Source: Norana najaformis
Taxonomy: Eukaryota > Annelida > Clitellata > Crassiclitellata > Hormogastridae
DNA: 64,000 bases
Assembly (NCBI GenBank): GCA_964023275.1
Contig: OZ029916.1
Span: forward strand, 21,939,889 to 22,003,888
Direction: 5' to 3'
Shown in pieces: positions 26,901-38,900 of the stretch (position 1 is its first letter; each line of letters opens with the position of its first letter). The translations under genes and the position numbers were made by a program. The notes beneath the pieces are model-generated. The model was not told the DNA's origin and ran no database searches. It saw only the letters and a list, made by a program, of their open reading frames with translations.

Positions 26901-29900
26901 ACGTGTGTCATGCATTCATTAGGTCATTGTTTTGAATGTAAGATCCTGGCTTGCTTGGCGAATACAGTGACGATGTTTCTCATGTGATGATGCATCTCTC
27001 TTATGCTGTGCCAGGTCACTCTGACTTACAAACAGAATGATTTTTGCTCCCATTTGTCTCCATATCTTTTTCTCTATTCTTTTGAGATAAAGTCTTTGAA
27101 TCTCTTTGATGTTTATGTTGACGCAGTGTCCTCTACTCCTTAATTAATTTTTGGAGTTTATATTTGTCAAAGTATTTGGATATTTATGTAGCATCTTTTA
27201 AGAACCTTTCAAAGGTACTGCATGAAACTGATTTTCATTTATGGTTTTGGTGGTTTTGATGGTTCGGGATCATCCCAAGGTCAGCCACTTTTAACCATTT
27301 CTATACCCACCAGTATTTTTAACTTCCATTTGCTTTTCCGAAATAGTTTGTGTTTGAGTTTCACACATAAGCTTGAGCATATATATATATATATAGTTTT
27401 TTCTGTGGTATAAGTATTAATTTTATCATCAGGTAAATATCAGAATTTTTTAACTGAATTAATTTTATCATCAGCCTCCTTTAAAGGCTCCCAAGACCAT
27501 GAAGACAGTAACTATTCTTGATCAACTTAAGCGAGCGGAGGTTTGTCACTGCTTTTAGAAAACATACATATTAACACAGATGAGCTGGTGGCTGGTGGTT
27601 ACTTCTAGGGTGGGTCTACTTTGGGAAATGTTATTCTCTGTATATAAATCATGGTGACTGAACTTATCTCATCAGCTTTTGCATCATTAACTTCTTATTG
27701 GAGAACTCTTAGAACTAATTTTTGGAAGGCAAAAGTTTTATTCAAAAGTCAAAATTAAGACAAATTGAAATCACATTTGATTCAAAAAAATTCTCATAAA
27801 ATACACCATTATTTGTTTTTGGCCCAGTAATTTTCCTACTAATTAGCAGATGTCAAATTTGTACCAAAATCAGATTGCTTGGAGGCAACCCACCTATAGC
27901 CAAAACAAGCAAGTTGCAATCATTACAACTTGTAGTTGCACCCAGAAATGTTCTCTTTGCACTCATTGTGCTTTTGCTTGATTTGCACCGTGTTGTCTTC
28001 AAAACTTTTTGATGCAGAGTCATGTGTGCCACGGCCTGGCACGAAAGGCGCTTTCATCAGAATCTGTGAAAGTCGGTCATTCAAAGGTATACAAAATCAG
28101 TGTCGTTTGTTGTTGCAGCGTGACAAGACACGTAGAATGTAGCTTGCATGGATTGATTTACTGGTGATTCTGGATGCCGTTATCGTGCTTGTTTATTTAG
28201 CTGTGATTCTGTAGGTTTTAGTGTCACGTGTGACAGTTCTGATATATGAGAACCGTTGGAGATGGCTTAGGAAGGCATGTTTTAGTAACAGGAGATTCTG
28301 TAACCAGTTTTGTAGATGTTGCAATTATCTTCATCTTCACTTTTCATCAGTCTTCATTATCATTGTCATTGTGATCGTGATCATCATGATCTTCATGGTC
28401 GTCATCATCATTGTCATTATATCTAGCCATCATATATTTTATCATCTCGTTTGTGGTTGCTGTTATGGGTTGTGTTGCTGTTCTATCATTTGATTGTAGT
28501 TCTGTCCAGTCGGTCGGTCTGTGTGTCTGTCTGTGTCTGCCTGCCTGCCTGCCTGCCTGTCTGTCTGTCTGTCTGTCTGTCTCTATTGCCCTCATTATAT
28601 CTTATATTTTTGTTTGAAATTTTAACAAATTCCCTGTTGCAAGCAATGCTGTTATCATTTTCTTTATTATGTTATCATTTTTTTCATCATCTCAAGCAAT
28701 GTTGACAATGTCTACACTTTAATTTGGCATTTTAACTTTGTTTGTTTTTCATTCAAATGTTTCAATTGCTGGCAAGTGATTATTTCATTTTTAACGTTGT
28801 TTCTGGACCATGATTGTGGTGGATGTGGTTATATATTCGCTTGTTTTTAGCTCTGCTGCTGTTATTTTATTTCTTATTCATATAGCGCTCTGATTGTTAT
28901 TGCTTCAGTTGTGATGTGGAAATTCGATGAAAATAGACTTCCGTTGACAATGATGTATTTTCTTTATAGACTTTTTAAGTTGGTGTATCATATTGATTTT
29001 GACAGAAAACCAAGAAATCAAATTTTTGCAGAAAATTGCTGTCTTTCGTTGAATAAATTACCAAACAATAAATCACTCGTCTGTGGAATTTGATTACTTT
29101 GTTTCTGCTACCTCATGGTGCGACATTGTGGGGGCTTCCTATTGTTTGCTGCTTTTATTATTCCTATTGTTTGCTGCTCGTGTTCTTCTTCTACCTATGA
29201 ATATCTCATTTATTGGTGCCACAGATAAGAAACAAGCCATTTGCAGAGACTATAAAAAGAGTGAAAAATCATTATGGTGAGAGTTGGGCTGATATTCTTT
29301 CTGCCTAGATAAGTTTGGATGATCATATTTTTGCTTATCTTTTCTGTGTAGCTGTAGCACCACATAAATGTAGATGTAGCATTATATTCATTTAGGCATT
29401 ATTGCTACATAAATGTAGCCAAAACACTACATTTATGTAGAGCTCTATCTGTGTATGCCCATGATTCCTCACTGGTAGGAGAGATGTTTGCGGCATTCTG
29501 TTTCAAAGAGTGTCACATTTGTCAAATACTGTCATGCTCTAAATATACACAGTATGGGTATATTGTTTTACTTCGCATGTGACTTATTAAATTTATTATA
29601 TGTAATCCCTTATGAAGTGAAGTGTGACTATGTGTTAGTTATGTAGGTGTATATAGTAGGAGAGATGTTTATTTAAGTCGTTCTGTTTGAAATACATTCT
29701 ATTTCAAATGGTGTCTCCAGTCTCCTGCAGAGTCCAGTGTGGCTTGTGTGTTGGTCATGAGGTGTCGATTGGGATTCCTGTGGTCCACAGGGTTGTGGTT
29801 ATTGTTATTGTTGTCATGTCATATATTTCTCTAACAAAAGGGAATCTGTGATATAAATATATATATATATCACAGATTTCCTTTTGTTATATATATATGT

Positions 29901-32900
29901 ATATATCAGTCGCCTGGTGGTGCTTTGTGCTTTCTGTGTTGCTGCCTGAAGCACAGAAGCACTTCACTCGTGGATGAGACTAAGATGAGTCCACTTAGGT
30001 ACTGAAAGGCACATGGACAGATAAAATGAAAGACAGACAAAGACAGACATACAGACAGAAACAGACAGACAAAATCATAGGCAGAGACTGAGAGGAAGAG
30101 ATATTAACAAACAATAAGTGTCCCAAACTGAAAGTGACAAAGAGACAGCAAGATACAGAGATACTGAGCAGACAACCACTTTTTCTACCTGTAGTGCAAC
30201 GTGAGTAAAGTGGATGGAAATTAATACACTCTTAAAAGAGGTTTCTACTAAGAGCGCTGCTAGCAGACAGTTAGTGTTGCTACAGGGTTCATAGATATCT
30301 ATACCTGCTACAGGCAGACAACCAATTTCTCCAAAATAGAAACTGGATTTATGTGCCATTTATGTCTATGTCAGCAGCTCATTTATTGTGTTTTAGACCA
30401 TAGTAGACATCTGCGTTACCCATTGTGCAACATCACTGCATCAATTAAAACCACACTTTATCTGATGCTAATGTTTGACCAGACAGCTATATCCTAAATT
30501 TTGACTTTTAAACAATTTTCTACGTTTTAAAAATTAAAGAACTCTCAAAACAAAAATTACCCACCCAGTTATTCACCTAAGGCACCCACATTTGGGGTGA
30601 TCATGAAGGTGAACCAGTGATTTAACTTAAAGTATACAAAATGGATGATGATCTTTGCGAAATAGTTTGGTATAGTTGGGGTGCACGATGGTCTGTTGGT
30701 TAGCTTGCTGGACTGTCAGTTGGAAGGTTGGGGTTCAATTACCCCAGGGCAGAACTTTGTTTCAAGATTTCAGCTCCACTTGTGGCCCTAATGACTACAC
30801 TGACCATACACTGTCAGTGGAAAGACCAGGCAGCAAAGGAGAGGGCTGACCACTCACCTCATATGCCGAGGCAAAGAAAAATAAAGATGCTGACACTTCA
30901 TACCCATGGTTGTCTCTAGGGGCTAGCTTAGGGGACCTTTCTTTTCTATTCTGCTTCTTGTTAAATATACCGGGATGCGAGAAGCATCTTTGCAGAGTCA
31001 CCTTTTGTAGGCTGTTGAATCTAATCAGTTGCCAGACTAGCTCTCAATCAGTCATTCAGTTTATTATCATGAATAGCTGATTGGCGTCATAAAACTTAGC
31101 AAAGTTATGTTTTAGTTATCATTTATATAGAAGTAGCAGAACGAAAATAATTAGAAAAACTTAAAGCTTTGAAAAAAAATGTAAAACTCGTTTTTTGCTT
31201 TGATTGCTTAATTTTGACACAGAAGGCATCGAACGTGAAGGTTGGTTCAAATCAGACTTCTCCACTGACTCAATCTCGTTGTGGCGTCTCAGGCCCAAGA
31301 CAGGAGAACAGTGATGCAAAGCACATCTTGGTGCCAACAACTCACGTGCACCATCCGTCAGATCTGCAACAGCATTGTTCTGGAATCCATGCTATGACCG
31401 CAGCACCACACAATGGCCAACAGGTCCAGGTGCGCCAGGTGTTGTCTGTGTACGTTGACAACAGGTGTCGTTGTGGTGCTGACCGCCATGCATTGGTGCA
31501 ACCGGCGGATCGCAGCGAAGTGTCACAGCATCGGCCACAGTCTTTTCCCGTCGGTGCCAGTCTGTATGGCAGTGCTTGTCCAGAGCTTGGAAGCGGTCTT
31601 TATGGTTCACACATTGACCAGGAGGCACAGTGCTGTCACTGCCTTGCTCAGGCACAGCAGAGTGGTCATGTTTGTGGTGTCACACGAAACTTTTCGTGTC
31701 ACTATGGTCAGCTCGGCCGGCACTGTCACGTTGCGGATGACAACGCAATAAACCAGAGCATCTACATGAGTGCCAAAGAGGCACGAGTTGCACAGCAGCA
31801 ACAGCAACTACTCCATGAGAAGAGTCAGGCACTGGCGCTTGCTGCTGGCACTGTTCGTGCCAAAGATGCCAAAGATACTACCTCCAAGGACACAATACAA
31901 GCCAGTGGAGCGGAGACTATTCAGCTGAAGGATGGCCAGATGCTAAAGTCAGATGCTACTATCAGTCAGTCATTGAGTGAAAACTTTACTCAACAACGCC
32001 AGCTAGAGGTGCCTAGCTGGTCGCCGGTGCCACCTGTGGCAACATCTCTGACGGCTGATGGAGCAGAACTTCCTGCGAGTTTCGACAGTGTCACTCTAAA
32101 GAGGATGCTTCGTTCACTATCTGGATCTCCACCTCTTGAATGTACTGGCATCGAATCAAAAACTACCTCCCAGCAGGGAGCAAGTTTAGATTTGAACCAA
32201 GCATCAAAACATCCAAAAAGTGTAGAATCAAGTTATTCTTCTCCGCAGGAAGCCAACCTGCAACCCGTTGCTGCACTGAAGCAGGGGAGTGGCACGGAAC
32301 AGCCTATTTCAGACCTTCTTCAGACTGGCAAGGACCAGACTGCCACAAAGTTAGACTCATCTGAACACAGCCCAGTTGCAAATGTTGTTATCCCAGCAAA
32401 GGATGTTGGTGCAAAACATGGACCAACAGCCGCAGAGTCAGCTGGCAGTGGTGGAGATAAGAAACTCCCAGCAAGTAACTGCTTTGCTGAGACTGCTAAG
32501 CTACCAGCTTCAAGTCCTGACACGAAGGAGGAGGCAGTGAGATCAGGAGTGGCATCGAGTCAGCACAAAGCAGCCGAAGTCATAGATGGTGCTGGTGGTA
32601 CTATGATGGCAGCGTGTCCCGATGGGTATGCGAATGAAGGCCAGCCATCCAGTAGGTATATTAGGTTATTTTCATTTTTTTGTCTGTCATATTTGAATGA
32701 CTTGAATGTCATGATTTTGCTAACATGAAAGGGATTCGTCTGTTTTTTATTTATATGGCTGACGTCTGCATTTCAGCTACAAAATAAAGCAAAGAAAACA
32801 AAATTAAGTGTTGATACAAACAGCCAGAGGTAAATTACAAATTACAACACTCAGTAAGCTACATATAGAGCCAGCATTTAATATGACAAAAAATTAAAAA

Positions 32901-35900
32901 GACTCTCTAGTGCGCTTCCAATTCTTATCAGCTTATCCAGTTACTGCTGCATTGTCAGACACACAGAGACGAAGCATGAAGTAAGTTTTGATGGCCAGTT
33001 GAGAGTTATCTGCCCAAGAACCTACTTTCTTTTCTTGTTGAAGATTCAGTTATTGTTTTCTAACAATGCAGTTTAATTAAATGAATAACAATTTTTTACC
33101 CAAAGGTAAATAATGTAATTATATAATAATTATTTTCTTTTATAAAATATTGTTATTTTGTATATATAATTAATTATTTTGACATTGACAATATTAATAT
33201 TAATATTAATAAATATGAAGAGTATTAGTAATTGTAATTATTATTTTAATTTTTAAACTTATAAATATAAAAATAAATTTAAGAAATATAATGCATAAAC
33301 ATATAAATAACGTATAATTTCTTTATATAAAGCATTAAGGTATAGACTTTACAGACATCATTTATATTTATCTAGTTTATATTTCATATTTATATTTTAC
33401 TTATATTTACATTTTGTTTATTTTTAAATTTATCTTTTATTTTATTATTTATAATCTCCAGGCTTTTTTATTTCCTGAGGTTTGATAATATAAATGTGCT
33501 TTCCCTGTTTCCATTTGTCCACTTATTTGTTTTCTGTCCTGTTGATCAATGTCCTGCTGTTTACTTAATAACCCATTATCCAACTGTTTGTTTTAGACCT
33601 GTGATTTTTTTTCTTATCCTCTCATCCATTTGTCATGGAGTTTTTCATGGTCCAGTTGTTTCACTTGTTTTATTGATGGTTTCAGATATTGGTGTGAACA
33701 ACCTGGTCAACCAGGACATGGGTGATAAGAAGACCAAAACGGATGATGCTGCGGCCAGCAAAGACATCGTGAATTCTGAAACGAGTCATGTGGGACATCA
33801 CCAAAGGATGGATTCTGGCAGTTGGGCAGATACGCCAGAAGTCCGTCGACTTACAATGTCAGATGTAAGTTGTTTGAATCTCCAATACTTTTTCTTGAAT
33901 TCATAATCAAATGTGATGTAAACAGTTGAATCAGATTTGAAGTAATCCAAAGTTTCAGTTGTGTCGTAATCGGATGCACTTGATACCTTCATGTCTTCAA
34001 GAAATAAGAAAAAGAACAAGAAGAAGAACAACAACAACAATAAGAGCAGTCCTCTTAGCTAATCCCAATAGCTAGCCATGGTGTGAAATGCTAGCAACTT
34101 CATTTTCTTAGCCTCGGCATATATGAAAGTGGATGGGCAATTCTCTTCCTGGTTGGCTGATTTTCACACAGACATTTTCACACGCAGTTAATGTACTCAT
34201 TTATTTAGCTGAGTTAGTTAGACAGGAACCAGCGGCAGAATCGTGGAGGGGTAAAACTGGGCAGACTGCTGTGTTACTCAAGTGTTTTTTTCATTAAGTG
34301 CCAGACCACGCTTGTAATTTGGTCCCCCACTGCAGATCCTGGATTTACCCATAGAGACAAGTGCATGGAGAAAATCGTCAGCTGCTGTATGAGAAAACAC
34401 AACTATTACACATTTTCCCTTCCGTCCGTTATTTTCATCAGTTTATTTTCGTCTTAGATCTTCTGACGTATTACAAACATCTGCCATATTGTAGAACATC
34501 ATTTTAAATTTCTTTATGCTTTCATGAAAATTGGTTGTTAGTCTGTTAGTTCATAAAGGTGTCACTGTTTTTGTGCATTTGCTTGATTTACGAATAAATA
34601 TTTGACAGAGTGGCAGACTGAGTGCTAACTTGGAACACAGTATGGGTTTGAGTCCCTCAGAAAACCAGAAACTGTGAAGACACAGAGCAAGCATTTAGCT
34701 TGCATCTGCTTAGCACCATTTCATTGATGGCATATATATTTATTTGAATTGAATTGTAGCCATTTGTTGATTCAACAAAGACACTAAATTATTTTTACAG
34801 TTAACAGCAATGAAATGTTATTTAGACAGATGTGAAAGTCAAAAGGTCAGCCCAAATTTCCCATACAAATAATAAGTAAATGACTTCACAGATTTTGTAT
34901 AAACATGTTTGCACTTATGTGGGTTTTTCTTCATCTTCTTGCTTAAATGTTATGAGCAGAAGTGGGATTTATGGGGATGGAGCTCAGCACAGGATGCACT
35001 GTGCTCTAATCAAATTTATGCTCCTGTCTAATATTAAAACTTATGGCCGATAATATTGATTAATGCCACAGCTTTGATGGCTCGCCAGCTTAAATGTAAT
35101 TTTAATCATAAAGAGATGCTTCACTGCAACAGCAGCAGCAGCAGCAGCGGGGGCTGGGAGCCGGATTGTGCATGACGGCCCATCTTCCTTCATTGGCGAA
35201 TGCATGTGTATGGAAGGGTTGAGACCTGTGTTGGTTTGCTCCAAAGCTTATGTTGATTAGCATCGCGTGTTACGTGACGCATACAATCAGTATTGCCGTC
35301 TGGTGACCATAATTCATCACATTTGTGCACATTCTGTCAATTGCCATGGTAACCTTTCTTGCCTATGTCAGGCATGGGTGACATTAGGTACATTGTCATG
35401 ATGACTGTTATTGCATAAATTCACATAATGGTCACAGCAACTGTCCTTGCAATGTTACAGGCTACTGTTAAGTTGTTTTTGTTATAATTGTTTTGATGTG
35501 TTACTTTATGTACCTAATCAAAGTGAGTCGGTTTACACTAAGATCTCATGATACATGCTGAGTTCTGAGATGTGATTTTTAAAACATAGTCAGTGGTCGC
35601 TTGCTGTGCATTGTTAGGTTTTCTTTTGTAGTTGTCTGGCTCTGACTGTGGTAGTGATGGTGAGGGTACGAGTAGTGAGTGTACCAGCATCTACACGCTT
35701 CCGATGCAGGTAGCCTTCATCAGTCCAAGCATGGCTGTTCGAAAAGCTGGGTATGTACCAAAGTTGTAATCGTAATTGTAATCTCAGGATTTCTGCAGCA
35801 TCGTAAAAGCTAAATCTGAGAAACCAGGTTATTTGTGGGTGTCCAGTCAAATAAATATCATCGTGGCAGGTATACAGGTTTGGTTTCAAGTACAGATCCA

Positions 35901-38900
35901 AGGGACAGACAAGATGACAGTTAGATGGCTGTGGTGGGTGGTGTTTAAACAGACATGGAGAAGAGGAAGTATCAGGATAAGATCTTTGAAAGATAATGTT
36001 TCGAAGAGGATATTATTTTTACTACCAAAGTTTGGTATCACTGCAGAAAAGAAAGGCACTGAGTGTGCTGATGAGCATGTACAATTATATGACAATGGTA
36101 TGCACCTGCAGATTATAGTTAGTAAGTAGGTATATGTCACAGCAGAAGTGGGGAGGTGCTTTCCGAGGATGAATCCCACAAAATCACAGTATAACAAAAT
36201 GTGCTGTTTTCTAACAAATATCATCATCTGGCCAGGCTGAAATGTAATTTCAGATGCTTTTTGTCTTCTGGGAAGTGAATTTAAGCAAATATGCAAAGCA
36301 ATAACAAGCTTGAGCCAGCTGACAGTCTTTGCTTACTGACCCGCTGGGTTCAAATAATGATAAACAAGGCTACAGAAGTCTTTGGTAACTGACTTAAAGC
36401 TGTTGTTTTTGTTGCAGTAATTGTCAGCAGCTCGGTTCTATCTAAAATTCAAGTAACAAGTTTCACCAAAAACTGGCTATTAAGCACCACTTTTGGCCAT
36501 GCTTTTTCGTCCACTTCAACTGTCAATATATATGTTAGATTATATGTGCAGTTATGGGTCTCTGTGTGTCCAGGAAATTCAAAAAGCTGTCTTTGGCACT
36601 GAGAGGTTGTGCAAAAAAATAATCAGATGAGTTTTAGGAGAAGCTGTTGAGAAGCTCTTATGATCAAAACATGTGCAGTATTTTGTATCACATTCACTTC
36701 TGATAGTGCTTTTCTACCGTTACAACATAAGTGTTCTCTGTCTCATTTGGAAGAGGAAGTTGCTAAATAAACAGTCAGAAGAGAATTTAACATCTCTTCC
36801 ATATCTCTTTAGAATAGAACATGATGAGGCCTATGCTAGATATCTGTTCGCTGTATGTTTATAGGGTAGTTGCTTTACTTTGTTGAGGTCAGCCAGTTGA
36901 AATTAAAGAAATTTCATTAGAGTTTTGGTTATTTTGCATCTTTGAGGTGGTTTTGAACCTCCAGTGAATATCTAAAATAGATATACAGGATTACAAAAAG
37001 CAGATAAAACATCTCCATTGTATCCCAGGAATCTAATCTGATCCTTGACCAACGGCTGACTACTTCTTTAAAGAATTTGAAATATTGGTTCCTTAAAACC
37101 TAAAAAATTGGCTGTGTTAAATAATCGCTATCAGGCCTTTTAAACATAAAATATATCTGTCTTTTATAATGAAAACTCAAAATTTGCTATCTTTAAAGAA
37201 AATCAAGAATTCTGGTCGCTTAAAAATAAAGATTTGCAGCCTTTATTGAAAAACAGAAATTGCTGTCGACAAGGTTGAGTTGGCTGTCAGTGAAAGTTAT
37301 ATCTGTCCAGACAGAATCATTTCAATCATTTGCCATGGGATTTTTATAGGAACAGACTCTACAGTTATTTCTGCTCTTTTGTGACCTCTGGGTAAAAGTG
37401 GGGTCCAAACTATCTACAACATTCAACTTGAGAGCTGATAAAAAATATGATGCAAAGGCTTCTGGCCATAAAACGTTTGCTCCAAGGATTTTCTTCCATG
37501 GTTGGACAAACCTACAGATGACCTAGTCATACTAGGGTCTCTAAGTGCACTGTCATCTAACAGCTGAGGAGGGACTTTTATCAGTGGCCGGCTGCATATC
37601 CATTTCCAAAATTCAAGCCATTGCTCAATTATGATCAAATAGTACGTGCTGAAATTGATATATATCACATTGTCTAAAGTTCTGTGTGTCAACCTTGGAA
37701 GTCATCGTCTATGATATGAGTTTCTCCTTAAATTCAATAAACGTGCACCATTTATGTTGGTTAGAACTTGTAGCTGTTTTCACTTACAAGTTTACATTTG
37801 TGACAGTGGTTTCATTGTCTGTCACCAGGTGGCTGATGGTGAAGAACTGGCTTGTACATCGAAAGCGTTCAGTTGAGCTTGCATCGAAGAGAACATGGAA
37901 CAAGTACTGGGTGTGTCTCAAGGGAAATGTTCTTCTCTTTCATGTCTGTGATGATGGTGTAGAAGTCGTTGATGATCGTGCCCCCAAGTACAAGCTAGGT
38001 TTGTAAACATTGGTTCTTGTTTCTTGTTCTCTGCTTTTCATGTAATTCATTTAGGCATCTGTATGTTTTGTTAAACATTGAGACCAGGTTACTGTTGTGT
38101 ATCTCTGACAATCACACCCTCAAGTATGAGCTAAGTTTCTAAACATTTGTTCTTGTTTCTTGTTATCTGCTTTTGGTATAATTCATTTTAGGCACCTGTT
38201 TGTTTTGATAAACAGTGAAACCAGATTACCATGGTACCCCACTGCTGTGCTGTTAAGACTGTTTTCGTTTCTTATCCAACTTACCAGGCATCATTTCTCT
38301 TCCTGTGTGGCAACTTTTCATTTATCTGTTACTTCTTTGTAATCAGAATTCACACAATTCTTAATAAGTCTATGTATCTGGTGATGCTGGACTGTTTAAT
38401 TAGCCTGGTAAAGTAAAATAACATGTAAAGTCCCCCATAACCCAGTTGGGATGTAGGGTAATGTTTATTCCTTCTCTTAGACCCTGGAGTTAGCATTGTC
38501 ACAAAGTCTTGTATGTGGGCCAATTCATCACAAGAAATAACCAGACTGGATGAATTAGAGCTGAATCAAACCTGTTTAGCAGGGATTTCCAGTTTTACCC
38601 ATATGCCAATATTCTTCAGTGTTTCAACTTAACTGATGCTGTTTCTTTTGCAAAATTATTCAACTAAGTTTCTGAGGTGCCTTGACACTGGTTCTCCCAT
38701 ACCTCTTTCATACCTCTTTCACAGATCATATCCTGACACCCCTTCTTCCTCTTTCTCTCTCTCCTCTCCAACCCCAAACACCACCCCCTCCCGTAGCTGC
38801 CACGCTGTCTCTCCATCTGACTTGTGGATCTTGACCTGGAACCGAACCCTTTTGCCTATCGATTTTGTTTTGACTGAGCGCCTGTGAATAAGCTGGTCCC

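Noticed and set aside
31413-31751. 112-codon plus-strand frame in another phase inside exon 5
   Set aside because: Shadow of the 1.4-kb exon, which fits the splice phases on both sides.
32652-32661. Donor AG|GTATAT at 32656 for exon 5
   Set aside because: It leaves two bases, while exon 6 needs one; the donor at 32652 fits.
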